A stretch of DNA of 64,000 nucleotides, from positions 1-64,000 of the forward strand of contig NZ_PVZB01000019.1 of the NCBI RefSeq assembly GCF_003002025.1, in the 5' to 3' direction. Position numbers and translations under genes: made by a program. Position 1 is the first letter of the stretch, and each line of letters starts with the position of its first letter. The notes beneath the pieces were generated by a model. The model had not been told where the DNA came from, searched no databases, and saw nothing but the letters and a program-made list of their open reading frames with translations. The stretch comes from Paraburkholderia sp. BL25I1N1. GTDB taxonomy: Bacteria > Pseudomonadota > Gammaproteobacteria > Burkholderiales > Burkholderiaceae. Positions 26,622 to 35,344 of the stretch are shown here, piece after piece.

Positions 26622-26990
26622 ATGATCCAGACCGAAACTCGGCTTGAAGTGGCCGACAACACGGGTGCGCGTGAAGTCATGTGCATCAAGGTGCTCGGCG
26701 GCTCGAAGCGTCGTTATGCCAGCATTGGCGACATCATCAAGGTGACCGTCAAAGAAGCAACGCCGCGCGGGCGCGTGAAGAAAGGCGAAATTTACAACGC
26801 CGTGGTGGTTCGCACCGCCAAGGGCGTGCGCCGTCAGGACGGCTCGCTGATCAAGTTCGATGGCAACGCCGCTGTGTTGTTGAATGCCAAGCTCGAACCT
26901 ATTGGCACCCGTATTTTCGGGCCTGTCACGCGCGAGTTGCGCAGCGAACGATTCATGAAGATCGTTTCGTTGGCACCTGAAGTGCTGTAA
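26622..26990 (+). CDS. rplN: 50S ribosomal protein L14
   Basis: L14 (122 residues) forms intersubunit bridges and is the docking site of RsfS. It begins MIQTETRLEVADNTGAREV and contains GDIIKVTVKEATPRGRVKKG. It is the first gene of the spc unit, behind its own promoter. Confidence 0.98.
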   Translation: MIQTETRLEVADNTGAREVMCIKVLGGSKRRYASIGDIIKVTVKEATPRGRVKKGEIYNAVVVRTAKGVRRQDGSLIKFDGNAAVLLNAKLEPIGTRIFGPVTRELRSERFMKIVSLAPEVL

Positions 26991-26999
26991 GGAGTCGCG

Positions 27000-27308
27000 A
27001 TGAACAAGATTCGCAAAGGTGACGAAGTTATCGTCATCACCGGCAAAGATAAAGGCAAGCGCGGCGTCGTGCTGTCCGTTGGCGAGGGCAAAGTGATTGT
27101 CGAGGGTATCAACCTCGTCAAGAAACACGTCAAGCCGAACCCGATGAAGGGTGCGACGGGCGGTGTTGAAGCCAAGACGATGCCGCTGCAAATTTCGAAC
27201 GTCGCATTGGTCGACGCGAATGGCAAGGCGTCGCGTGTAGGCATCAAGGTCGAAGGAGACAAGAAAGTCCGTTTCCTTAAAACGACCGGTGCCGAGCTGA
27301 GCGCCTGA
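27000..27308 (+). CDS. rplX: 50S ribosomal protein L24
   Basis: L24 (102 residues) initiates 50S assembly. A KOW motif, KGDEVIVITGKDKGKRGVV, spans about residues 6-24. It begins ten bases after rplN behind AAGGAG. Confidence 0.97.
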   Translation: MNKIRKGDEVIVITGKDKGKRGVVLSVGEGKVIVEGINLVKKHVKPNPMKGATGGVEAKTMPLQISNVALVDANGKASRVGIKVEGDKKVRFLKTTGAELSA

Positions 27309-27325
27309 CGCTGCGGAGTAAAAAA

Positions 27326-27865
27326 ATGGCTCGTTTGCAAGAGTTTTACAAAGAGAAGGTTGTACCCGGCCTCATCGAGAAGTTCGGTTACAAGTCCGTG
27401 ATGGAAGTGCCGCGCATCACCAAGATCACCCTGAACATGGGCCTTGGCGAAGCGGTTGCTGACAAGAAGATCATCGAAAACGCCGTTGGCGACCTGACGA
27501 AGATCGCAGGCCAGAAGCCGGTGATCACGAAGGCGCGCAAGGCAATCGCCGGCTTCAAGATCCGTCAGGGCTATCCGATCGGTGCAATGGTCACGTTGCG
27601 TGGTCAGGCAATGTACGAATTTCTGGACCGTTTCGTGACGGTCGCGCTCCCCCGTGTGCGTGACTTCCGTGGTGTGTCGGGTCGTGCGTTCGATGGTCGC
27701 GGCAACTACAACATCGGTGTGAAAGAGCAGATCATTTTCCCCGAAATCGACTACGACAAGATCGACGCACTGCGTGGGCTGAACATCAGCATCACGACGA
27801 CTGCGAAGACCGACGACGAAGCAAAGGCTCTGCTCGCCAGCTTCAAGTTCCCGTTCAGAAACTGA
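27326..27865 (+). CDS. rplE: 50S ribosomal protein L5
   Basis: L5 (179 residues) binds 5S rRNA and contacts the P-site tRNA elbow. Family segments are PRITKITLNMGLGEAV, AGQKPVITKARKAIAGFKIRQG and FPEIDYDKI. It lies in the standard position between L24 and S14. Confidence 0.98.
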   Translation: MARLQEFYKEKVVPGLIEKFGYKSVMEVPRITKITLNMGLGEAVADKKIIENAVGDLTKIAGQKPVITKARKAIAGFKIRQGYPIGAMVTLRGQAMYEFLDRFVTVALPRVRDFRGVSGRAFDGRGNYNIGVKEQIIFPEIDYDKIDALRGLNISITTTAKTDDEAKALLASFKFPFRN

Positions 27866-27872
27866 GGTTACC

Positions 27873-28178
27873 GTGGCTAAACTGGCACTGATCGAACGTG
27901 AAAAGAAGCGTGCTCGCCTGGCTGCTAAGTACGCTCCCAAGCGTGCTGAGCTGAAAGCGATCATCGGCGATATGAGCAAGTCGGACGAAGAGCATTACGC
28001 AGCACGTCTGGAACTGCAACAATTGCCGCGCAACTCTAACCCGACCCGTAAGCGCAATCGTTGCGCAATTACCGGTCGCCCGCGTGGCACGTTCCGTAAA
28101 TTCGGGCTGGCGCGTAACAAGATTCGCGAAATCGCGTTCCGCGGCGAGATCCCTGGCCTGACCAAGGCGAGCTGGTAA
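27873..28178 (+). CDS. rpsN: 30S ribosomal protein S14, zinc-free type
   Basis: S14 (101 residues) assembles late into the 30S head. This is the long zinc-independent form: the CxxC pairs of the short form are missing, and a single cysteine remains in RKRNRCAITGRPRG. The start is GTG (27873) after a GAGGT site. Confidence 0.96.
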   Translation: MAKLALIEREKKRARLAAKYAPKRAELKAIIGDMSKSDEEHYAARLELQQLPRNSNPTRKRNRCAITGRPRGTFRKFGLARNKIREIAFRGEIPGLTKASW

Positions 28179-28192
28179 TAGGAGAAACGTAA

Positions 28193-28588
28193 ATGAGCAT
28201 GAGTGATCCTATCGCCGATATGCTGACTCGCATCCGCAATGCGCAGATGGTTGAGAAAGTCTCGGTGACAATGCCCTCGTCGAAAGTCAAGGTTGCGATT
28301 GCGCAGGTCCTGAAGGACGAAGGTTATATCGATGATTTCGCAGTGAAGTCCGAAGGTGCGAAGTCTGAATTGAACATCGTGTTGAAGTACTACGCTGGCC
28401 GTCCGGTTATCGAGCGCATTGAACGCGTCTCGAAGCCTGGTCTGCGTGTGTACCGCGGCCGTAACGACATCCCCGTGGTCATGAATGGCCTCGGCGTGGC
28501 AATCGTGTCGACGCCGAAGGGCGTGATGACGGACCGCAAGGCGCGTGCAACGGGCGTTGGCGGCGAAGTCATCTGCTACGTCGCTTAA
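28193..28588 (+). CDS. rpsH: 30S ribosomal protein S8
   Basis: S8 (131 residues) is a primary binder of the central domain of 16S rRNA. In E. coli it represses the spc operon at the rplE region. It starts [18 protein letters not shown]. The C-terminal signature [20 protein letters not shown] is intact. An AGGAG site precedes it. Confidence 0.97.
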
Positions 28589-28606
28589 GGCCGAAAGGAG
28601 AGAAAC

Positions 28607-29137
28607 ATGTCTCGAGTAGGTAAAAGCCCGGTCGCGCTGCAAGGCGCAGAAGTGGCCCTGAGCGACGATCGCATCACCGTCAAGGGCCCGCTGGGTACGA
28701 TTACGCAGGCGGCAAACCGCCTCGTGAAAGTGGTGAACGACAACGGCACGCTGAATTTCGAGCCGGTTGACGCAAGCCGCGAAGCGAATGCGATGTCGGG
28801 CACGATGCGCGCACTGGTTGCGAACATGGTGAACGGCGTGACGAAGGGTTTCGAGCGCAAACTGACGCTGGTTGGCGTCGGTTACCGCGCACAGGCGCAA
28901 GGCGACAAGTTGAACCTGTCGCTGGGTTTCTCGCACCCTGTGGTGCACCAGATGCCGGAAGGCGTCAAGGCTGAAACCCCGACGCAAACCGAAATCGTGA
29001 TCAAGGGGATCAATAAGCAACAAGTTGGCCAGGTCGCGGCAGAAGTGCGCGGCTATCGCCCGCCGGAGCCCTATAAGGGCAAGGGTGTGCGTTACGCCAA
29101 TGAGGTTGTGATCCTCAAAGAAACGAAGAAGAAGTAA
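28607..29137 (+). CDS. rplF: 50S ribosomal protein L6
   Basis: L6 (176 residues) lies near the sarcin-ricin loop and factor-binding site. It begins MSRVGKSPVALQGAEV and ends with the conserved AEVRGYRPPEPYKGKGVRY region. It follows rpsH after 18 bases with AAAGGAGAG. Confidence 0.97.
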   Translation: MSRVGKSPVALQGAEVALSDDRITVKGPLGTITQAANRLVKVVNDNGTLNFEPVDASREANAMSGTMRALVANMVNGVTKGFERKLTLVGVGYRAQAQGDKLNLSLGFSHPVVHQMPEGVKAETPTQTEIVIKGINKQQVGQVAAEVRGYRPPEPYKGKGVRYANEVVILKETKKK

Positions 29138-29149
29138 GGGTGCGCAATC

Positions 29150-29515
29150 ATGGATAAGACTCAATCTCGCCTGCGCCGCGCTCGTCAGACGCGTATCAAG
29201 ATCGCTGAGCTGCAGGTCGCGCGTCTCGCCGTGCATCGCACGAACACGCACATCTATGCGCAAGTGTTCTCGCCGTGCGGCACCAAGGTGCTCGCCAGCG
29301 CGTCGACGCTCGAGGCCGAAGTGCGTGCGCAACTGGCTGATCAAACGGGCAAGGGCGGCAACGTCAATGCTGCGACCTTGATCGGTAAGCGCATCGCAGA
29401 AAAGGCTAAGGCTGCCGGCATCGAATCCGTCGCCTTCGACCGTTCGGGTTTCCGTTACCACGGCCGCGTGAAAGCGCTGGCTGATGCGGCGCGCGAAGCC
29501 GGACTCAAGTTCTAA
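29150..29515 (+). CDS. rplR: 50S ribosomal protein L18
   Basis: L18 (121 residues) binds 5S rRNA together with L5. It shows the basic N-terminus RLRRARQTRIKI and the C-terminal segment FDRSGFRYHGRVKALADAAR. It lies between L6 and S5 as usual. Confidence 0.97.
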   Translation: MDKTQSRLRRARQTRIKIAELQVARLAVHRTNTHIYAQVFSPCGTKVLASASTLEAEVRAQLADQTGKGGNVNAATLIGKRIAEKAKAAGIESVAFDRSGFRYHGRVKALADAAREAGLKF

Positions 29516-29529
29516 GGGAAGAATTCGTC

Positions 29530-30048
29530 ATGGCAAAGATGCAAGCGAAAGTTCAGGCTGACGAACGCGACGACGGCCTGCGCGAAAAGATGATTTCGGT
29601 CAACCGCGTGACCAAGGTTGTGAAGGGCGGCCGGATTCTCGGTTTTGCCGCACTGACCGTGGTTGGCGACGGCGATGGCCGCATCGGCATGGGCAAGGGC
29701 AAAGCGAAGGAAGTTCCGGTTGCTGTTCAAAAGGCAATGGAACAAGCTCGCCGCAACATGTTCAAGGTGCCGCTGAAGAACGGTACGTTGCAACACGAAG
29801 TGCACGGTAAGCACGGCGCATCCGCCGTCCTCCTCGCTCCGGCGAAGGATGGTACGGGCGTGATCGCTGGTGGTCCGATGCGCGCAGTGTTCGACGTGAT
29901 GGGCGTGCAAAACGTGGTTGCTAAGAGCCACGGTTCGACGAACCCGTACAACCTCGTTCGTGCAACGCTCGACGGTCTGCGCAAGCAGTCGACGCCGGGC
30001 GACATCGCGGCGAAGCGCGGCAAGTCCGTCGAAGATATTCTGGGCTAA
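29530..30048 (+). CDS. rpsE: 30S ribosomal protein S5
   Basis: S5 (172 residues) lines the mRNA entry channel and influences accuracy. The N-terminal RNA-binding motif is LREKMISVNRVTKVVKGGR, followed by GDGDGRIGMGKGKAKEVP. No ram-like lesion is obvious. It is preceded by AGGGAAG. Confidence 0.97.
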   Translation: MAKMQAKVQADERDDGLREKMISVNRVTKVVKGGRILGFAALTVVGDGDGRIGMGKGKAKEVPVAVQKAMEQARRNMFKVPLKNGTLQHEVHGKHGASAVLLAPAKDGTGVIAGGPMRAVFDVMGVQNVVAKSHGSTNPYNLVRATLDGLRKQSTPGDIAAKRGKSVEDILG

Positions 30049-30058
30049 GGTGGACACC

Positions 30059-30241
30059 ATGTCTGATAAAACTGTCAAGGTCCAGCTCGTCAAGAGCCTG
30101 ATCGGCACCCGTGAAACGCACCGTGCAACGGTGCGTGGCTTGGGTCTGCGCCGACTCAACTCGGTTAGCGAGTTGCAGGACACGCCGGCCGTGCGCGGCA
30201 TGATCAACAAGGTTTCGTACCTCGTTAAGGTCATCAGCTAA
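30059..30241 (+). CDS. rpmD: 50S ribosomal protein L30
   Basis: L30 (60 residues) is a small two-stranded 50S protein. I chose ATG 30059 (MSDKTVKVQLVKSLIGT), ten bases after rpsE; the longer open frame overlaps rpsE and is not homologous. The signature GLGLRRLNSVSELQDTP is complete. Confidence 0.95.
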   Translation: MSDKTVKVQLVKSLIGTRETHRATVRGLGLRRLNSVSELQDTPAVRGMINKVSYLVKVIS

Positions 30242-30270
30242 GCGGCTGACCAGGACTCAAGGAGTTGATA

Positions 30271-30705
30271 ATGGAATTGAATAACCTGAAGCCGGCTGAA
30301 GGTTCGAAGCACGCTAAGCGTCGCGTCGGGCGTGGCATCGGCTCCGGTCTGGGCAAGACGGCTGGCCGCGGTCACAAGGGTCAGAAGTCGCGTTCGGGCG
30401 GCTTTCACAAGGTTGGCTTCGAAGGCGGTCAAATGCCGCTGCAACGTCGCCTGCCGAAGCGTGGCTTCACCTCGCTGACGAAGGAATTCGTTGGTGAAGT
30501 GCGTCTCTCGGATCTGGAAAAGCTACCGGTCGACGAGATCGATCTGTTGGCTCTGAAACAAGCCGGCCTGATTGGCGAGATGATCACGAGTGCCAAGATC
30601 ATCAAGACCGGTGAGTTGAAGCGCAAGATTGTCGTGAAAGGTCTGGGTGCGACGAAGGGTGCGCGCGCTGCTGTCGAAGCAGCTGGCGGCTCGTTCGCCG
30701 AGTAA
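30271..30705 (+). CDS. rplO: 50S ribosomal protein L15
   Basis: L15 (144 residues) binds late in 50S assembly. It starts at ATG 30271 (MELNNLKPAEGSKHAKRR), six bases after AAGGAG; a TTG two codons earlier would overlap the ribosome site too closely. The Gly- and Lys-rich N-terminal extension GRGHKGQKSRSGG is typical. Confidence 0.96.
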   Translation: MELNNLKPAEGSKHAKRRVGRGIGSGLGKTAGRGHKGQKSRSGGFHKVGFEGGQMPLQRRLPKRGFTSLTKEFVGEVRLSDLEKLPVDEIDLLALKQAGLIGEMITSAKIIKTGELKRKIVVKGLGATKGARAAVEAAGGSFAE

Positions 30706-30751
30706 CGCGCAAGTTATTTGCCGTCACTAGCATTTGCATCGGAGAAGGTAC

Positions 30752-32098
30752 TTGGCTAACAGCCCGAGTCTCGCAAAACCCGGTCGCAGCGCGGCGAAGT
30801 TCGGCGATCTGCGTCGGCGGGCAGTGTTCCTGCTGCTGGCGCTGATCGTCTACCGTATCGGCGCGCATATTCCGGTGCCGGGTATTGACCCGGACCAACT
30901 GGCAAAGTTGTTCCAAAGTCAGTCGGGCGGCATCCTTGGCATGTTCAACATGTTCTCGGGTGGCGCGCTATCGCGGTTCACGATTTTTGCGCTGGGGATC
31001 ATGCCGTACATTTCGGCGTCGATCATCATGCAGCTGTTGGCAATCGTCTCGCCACAACTCGAAGCGCTGAAAAAGGAAGGGCAGGCGGGTCAACGGAAGA
31101 TTACGCAGTACACGCGTATCTTTACGGTCCTGCTGGCGACGTTCCAGGCGTTCGGCATTGCCGTCGCGTTGGAAAATCAGCCGGGCCTGGTGATCGATCC
31201 GGGGATGGTTTTTCGGTTGACGACGGTCGTGACGCTGGTGACCGGCACGATGTTCCTGATGTGGCTGGGTGAGCAGATCACGGAGCGCGGGCTTGGCAAC
31301 GGCATCTCGATCATTATTTTCGGCGGGATTGCAGCGGGTTTCCCGAATGCGATCGGTGGTCTCGTTTCACTGGTGCAAACCGGTTCGATGAGCCCGATAT
31401 CCGCGATTATCGTCGTCGCGCTGATTGCTGCTGTTACGTATCTGGTCGTGTTCATCGAACGCGGCCAGCGCAAGATTCTTGTGAATTACGCGAAGCGGCA
31501 AGTCGGTAACAAGATTTACGGCGGACAGTCTTCGCATCTGCCGCTGAAGTTGAATATGTCGGGCGTGATTCCGCCGATCTTTGCATCGTCGATCATTCTC
31601 TTCCCGGCAACTATCCTGAACTGGTTTAGTTCGGGGTCGCGTGCCAGCTGGTTCGCAGACACGTTGCACAACGTGGCAGAGGCCCTCAAGCCCGGTCAAC
31701 CTGTGTACGTGTTGCTGTACGCGTTGGCGATCGTTTTCTTCTGTTTTTTCTACACCGCATTGGTGTTCAACAGCAGAGAGACGGCCGACAACCTGAAAAA
31801 GAGTGGCGCATTCGTCCCAGGCATCCGCCCGGGCGATCAAACGGCGCGATACATCGACCGCATCCTGACGCGTCTGACGCTGGCCGGTGCGATCTACATC
31901 GTGTTTGTTTGTCTGCTGCCCGAGTTTCTGGTGCTGCGCTGGAACGTGCCGTTTTATTTTGGTGGAACGTCGCTGCTGATCATTGTCGTCGTCACAATGG
32001 ATTTCATGGCGCAGGTGCAGTCGTACGTTATGTCGCAACAGTATGAATCGCTGCTGAAGAAAGCTAATTTCAAAGGCGGCGGCGTCCCGATGCGTTGA
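30752..32098 (+). CDS. secY: Preprotein translocase subunit SecY
   Basis: SecY (448 residues) forms the protein-conducting channel of the inner membrane with SecE and SecG. I placed the start at TTG 30752 (M-ANSPSLAKPGRSAAKFGDL), behind GGAGAAGG; the upstream ATG would precede the ribosome site. Ten membrane helices are apparent, the first near residues 19-39. Family segments GIMPYISASIIMQLL and the cytoplasmic loop GQRKILVNYAKRQVG are present. It lies after rplO, as in most bacteria. Confidence 0.96.
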   Translation: MANSPSLAKPGRSAAKFGDLRRRAVFLLLALIVYRIGAHIPVPGIDPDQLAKLFQSQSGGILGMFNMFSGGALSRFTIFALGIMPYISASIIMQLLAIVSPQLEALKKEGQAGQRKITQYTRIFTVLLATFQAFGIAVALENQPGLVIDPGMVFRLTTVVTLVTGTMFLMWLGEQITERGLGNGISIIIFGGIAAGFPNAIGGLVSLVQTGSMSPISAIIVVALIAAVTYLVVFIERGQRKILVNYAKRQVGNKIYGGQSSHLPLKLNMSGVIPPIFASSIILFPATILNWFSSGSRASWFADTLHNVAEALKPGQPVYVLLYALAIVFFCFFYTALVFNSRETADNLKKSGAFVPGIRPGDQTARYIDRILTRLTLAGAIYIVFVCLLPEFLVLRWNVPFYFGGTSLLIIVVVTMDFMAQVQSYVMSQQYESLLKKANFKGGGVPMR

Positions 32099-32106
32099 AA
32101 GGACTT

Positions 32107-32325
32107 ATGGCCAAAGACGATGTTATCCAGATGCAGGGTGAAGTCATCGAAAACCTGCCTAACGCTACCTTCAGGGTGAAGCTGGAAAACGGCCATGTCG
32201 TATTGGGACACATATCCGGCAAGATGCGGATGCACTACATCCGAATCTTGCCTGGCGACAAGGTGACGGTTGAATTGACGCCTTACGATCTGTCGCGTGC
32301 GCGGATCGTGTTCCGGGCGAAGTGA
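32107..32325 (+). CDS. infA: Translation initiation factor IF-1
   Basis: IF-1 (72 residues) covers the A site during initiation. It is an S1-type OB fold: MAKDDVIQMQGEVIENLPN, then HISGKMRMHYIRILPGD. I chose ATG 32107, four bases after AAAGGA. The gene lies between secY and rpmJ, an arrangement common in betaproteobacteria and Gram-positives but not in E. coli. Confidence 0.96.
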   Translation: MAKDDVIQMQGEVIENLPNATFRVKLENGHVVLGHISGKMRMHYIRILPGDKVTVELTPYDLSRARIVFRAK

Positions 32326-32345
32326 TTTGAAAAAAGGGTAATATC

Positions 32346-32462
32346 ATGAAAGTGATGGCATCGGTTAAGCGCATTTGCCGCAATTGCAAGATCATCAAGC
32401 GCAAAGGCGTTGTGCGCGTGATTTGCAGCTCTGATCCGCGCCACAAACAGCGTCAAGGCTGA
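32346..32462 (+). CDS. rpmJ: 50S ribosomal protein L36, zinc-binding type
   Basis: L36 (38 residues) is the smallest 50S protein. The product begins [16 protein letters not shown]. It keeps the zinc ligands C11, C14, C27 and H33, so it is the zinc-containing form. It lies 20 bases after infA and 41 bases before rpsM. The spacer before rpsM holds a 12-base tandem repeat (32468-32491). Confidence 0.95.
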
Positions 32463-32503
32463 ACGCCGCGCTTTTTGCTGCGCTTTTTGTTTGAGGAAAA
32501 ACA

Positions 32504-32869
32504 ATGGCTCGTATCGCAGGGGTTAACATCCCGAATCACCAGCATACCGAAATCGGCCTGACGGCTATTTACGGTGTCGGCCGCACGCGCTCGCGCGACA
32601 TCTGCGTCGCTGCTGGTGTGGCATTTTCGAAGAAGGTCAAAGACCTGAACGACGCAGACCTCGAAAAGCTGCGTGAAGAAGTCGGCAAGTTCATCGTTGA
32701 AGGCGATCTGCGCCGTGAAACGACGATGAACATCAAGCGCCTGATGGATCTCGGCTGCTACCGTGGCGTTCGGCATCGTAAGGGCTTGCCCCTGCGCGGC
32801 CAACGTACGCGTACGAATGCCCGTACGCGCAAGGGTCCGCGTCGTGCAGCGCAATCGCTGAAGAAGTAA
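32504..32869 (+). CDS. rpsM: 30S ribosomal protein S13
   Basis: S13 (121 residues) contacts P-site tRNA and forms bridges to L5. It begins MARIAGVNIPNHQHTEIG; the C-terminal tail RGQRTRTNARTRKGPRR contacts tRNA. First gene of the alpha group, after GAGGAAA. Confidence 0.97.
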   Translation: MARIAGVNIPNHQHTEIGLTAIYGVGRTRSRDICVAAGVAFSKKVKDLNDADLEKLREEVGKFIVEGDLRRETTMNIKRLMDLGCYRGVRHRKGLPLRGQRTRTNARTRKGPRRAAQSLKK

Positions 32870-32897
32870 GCGGAACTGACAGTTACAGGAAAACGTA

Positions 32898-33302
32898 ATG
32901 GCTAAGGCTTCGAACAACTCCGCGGCGCAACGCGTTCGCAAGAAGGTCAAGAAGAACGTCGCCGAGGGCGTGGTTCACGTTCACGCGTCGTTCAACAACA
33001 CCATCATCACGATCACCGATCGTCAAGGCAATGCACTCGCTTGGGCAACGTCGGGTGGTCAAGGCTTCAAGGGTTCGCGCAAATCGACCCCGTTTGCAGC
33101 CCAGGTGGCGGCCGAATCGGCTGGCCGCGTGGCGATGGAATACGGCGTGAAGAACCTCGAAGTGCGGATCAAGGGCCCCGGTCCTGGCCGTGAGTCGGCG
33201 GTGCGCGCGTTGCATGGTCTTGGTATCAAGATCACCGCGATCTCCGACGTGACGCCGGTCCCGCACAACGGCTGCCGTCCGCCGAAGCGTCGTCGTATCT
33301 AA
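32898..33302 (+). CDS. rpsK: 30S ribosomal protein S11
   Basis: S11 (134 residues) lies on the 30S platform at the E site. Signature segments are VHVHASFNNTIITITDRQGN and the C-terminal DVTPVPHNGCRPPKRRRI. The spacer to rpsD (147 bases) is long for this group and holds a strong hairpin. Confidence 0.97.
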   Translation: MAKASNNSAAQRVRKKVKKNVAEGVVHVHASFNNTIITITDRQGNALAWATSGGQGFKGSRKSTPFAAQVAAESAGRVAMEYGVKNLEVRIKGPGPGRESAVRALHGLGIKITAISDVTPVPHNGCRPPKRRRI

Positions 33303-33320
33303 GACGCCGATTTTGCTAGC

Positions 33321-33349
33321 GCCTGTTGCCGCCTTGGGCGGCGGCAGGC
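33321..33349 (+). other. Strong hairpin between rpsK and rpsD
   Basis: GCCTGTTGCCGCC (33321-33333) pairs along its full 13-base length with GGCGGCGGCAGGC (33337-33349), including two adjacent U-G pairs, over a three-base loop. No T-run follows, so it is probably an RNA structure rather than a terminator. Its location in the rpsD leader suggests regulation or processing, which is inference. Confidence 0.6.
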
Positions 33350-33449
33350 TGCTTGCGTTATTGAATTGACTAAGCCCACCGTTCGACCCAAAGGGTTCGG
33401 ACTAGCGCGAATGTATGCATCCGCGTGATCAATCAACAAAGGAATCAAC

Positions 33450-34073
33450 GTGGCACGTTATATCGGCCCTAAGGCCAAGCTGTCCCGCCGTGAAGGCACT
33501 GACCTCTTCCTGAAGAGCGCCCGTCGTTCGCTCGCTGACAAGTGCAAACTTGACAGCAAGCCCGGCCAGCACGGCCGCACCTCGGGCGCACGTACGTCCG
33601 ACTACGGCACGCAGCTGCGCGAAAAGCAAAAAGTGAAGCGCATCTACGGTGTCCTCGAGCGTCAATTCCGTCGTTACTTCGCTGAAGCTGACCGCCTGAA
33701 GGGCAACACGGGTGAAAACCTGCTGCAATTGCTCGAATCGCGTCTGGACAACGTCGTGTACCGCATGGGCTTCGGCTCGACGCGCGCTGAAGCGCGTCAG
33801 CTCGTGAGCCACAAGGCGATCGTCGTGAACGGCGTGGTGTCGAACATCCCGTCGATGCAAGTGAAGGCTGGCGACGTCGTCGCAGTGCGCGAAACGAAGA
33901 AGAAGCAGGCGCGTATTCTCGAAGCGCTGTCGCTGGCTGAGCAAGGCGGTCTGCCGAGCTGGGTCGCTGTCGATTCGAAGAAGTTCGAAGGCACGTTCAA
34001 GCAAAAGCCGGAACGCAGCGACATCGCTGGCGATATCAACGAAAGCCTGATCGTCGAATTGTATTCGCGGTAA
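33450..34073 (+). CDS. rpsD: 30S ribosomal protein S4
   Basis: S4 (207 residues) nucleates 30S body assembly, joins rrn antitermination and represses the alpha operon in E. coli. The S4 RNA-binding domain spans about residues 97-160, with RLDNVVYRMGFGSTRAEARQ. It starts after AAAGGAA. Confidence 0.97.
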   Translation: MARYIGPKAKLSRREGTDLFLKSARRSLADKCKLDSKPGQHGRTSGARTSDYGTQLREKQKVKRIYGVLERQFRRYFAEADRLKGNTGENLLQLLESRLDNVVYRMGFGSTRAEARQLVSHKAIVVNGVVSNIPSMQVKAGDVVAVRETKKKQARILEALSLAEQGGLPSWVAVDSKKFEGTFKQKPERSDIAGDINESLIVELYSR

Positions 34074-34197
34074 TCGGATTAACGGCCGGGGTACCCTGAT
34101 TGCGCTGAGCAAGGGGGCGCCTCGGCTGTTTATTTTCAGGTTGTTACCGGTCAGCCTTATCGGTGTAACGAGCCGAGGGTATTGAAAAGGAAAACCT

Positions 34198-35175
34198 ATG
34201 CAAACCAGTTTGTTGAAGCCCAAGATCATCGCTGTTGAATCGCTTGGTGAGAGCCATGCGAAAGTGGTCATGGAACCGTTTGAACGCGGTTACGGCCACA
34301 CCTTGGGTAACGCGCTCCGGCGCGTGCTGCTGTCGTCGATGATCGGCTACGCGCCGACCGAAGTGACGATCGCAGGCGTCGTACATGAGTATTCGACGCT
34401 CGACGGTGTGCAAGAGGATGTGGTCAACCTGTTGTTGAACCTGAAGGGCGTGGTCTTCAAGCTGCACAACCGTGATGAAGTGACGGTTACGCTGCGCAAG
34501 GAAGGCGAAGGCGTTGTCACCGCTGGCGACATCGAACTCGCGCACGATTGCGAAGTGATCAACCCGGATCACGTGATTGCGCATCTGTCGAAGGGCGGCA
34601 AGCTCGACGTGCAGATCAAGGTCGAAAAGGGCCGCGGCTATGTGCCGGGCAATGTGCGTCGTTATGGCGAAGAGTCGGCCAAGATCATCGGTCGTATCGT
34701 GCTGGACGCGTCGTTCTCGCCGGTTCGCCGCGTGAGCTACGCCGTTGAAAGCGCTCGCGTCGAACAGCGTACCGACCTCGACAAGCTCGTGATGAACATC
34801 GAAACCAACGGTGTGATTTCGCCGGAAGAAGCGATCCGTCAATCGGCGCGCATTCTGGTCGATCAACTGTCGGTCTTCGCTGCACTGGAAGGCACTGAAG
34901 CAACGGCTGAAGCGCCGTCGCGCGCGCCGCAGATCGATCCGATCCTGCTGCGTCCGGTGGATGATCTCGAATTGACGGTTCGTTCCGCGAACTGCCTGAA
35001 GGCCGAGAACATTTACTACATCGGCGACCTGATCCAACGCACGGAAAACGAGTTGCTGAAGACGCCGAATCTGGGCCGCAAGTCGCTGAACGAAATCAAG
35101 GAAGTACTGGCGTCGCGTGGTTTGACGCTCGGCATGAAACTTGAAAACTGGCCGCCGGCTGGTCTGGACAAGTAA
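34198..35175 (+). CDS. rpoA: DNA-directed RNA polymerase subunit alpha
   Basis: Alpha (325 residues) dimerises to scaffold RNA polymerase and binds UP elements and activators. The N-terminal domain has [17 protein letters not shown]. The C-terminal domain carries [14 protein letters not shown], equivalent to the R265 DNA-binding surface, and the [14 protein letters not shown] helix. It follows rpsD after 124 bases. A strong terminator hairpin lies between it and rplQ. Confidence 0.98.
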
Positions 35176-35206
35176 TCCCGGGACAGAACCCGCCGCTGCA
35201 CTGGCA

Positions 35207-35247
35207 AAGACGCGGATTTTCCTTTAAAATCCGCGTCTTGTCTTTTT
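35207..35247 (+). terminator. Strong hairpin terminator between rpoA and rplQ
   Basis: AAGACGCGGATTTT (35207-35220) and AAAATCCGCGTCTT (35226-35239) form a perfect 14-base stem over a five-base loop, followed by GTCTTTTTT. By sequence it is among the strongest terminators in the window, yet it lies inside the usually cotranscribed alpha group. Confidence 0.85.
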
Positions 35248-35344
35248 TCACTACCGGCCCGTGCACTCGCTACCGTTGGGAAACCGCAGGTAGTTCGAGC
35301 GCGATAGAAGAGCTGGACCAAAACTTTGAATCGAAGGAATTAAC

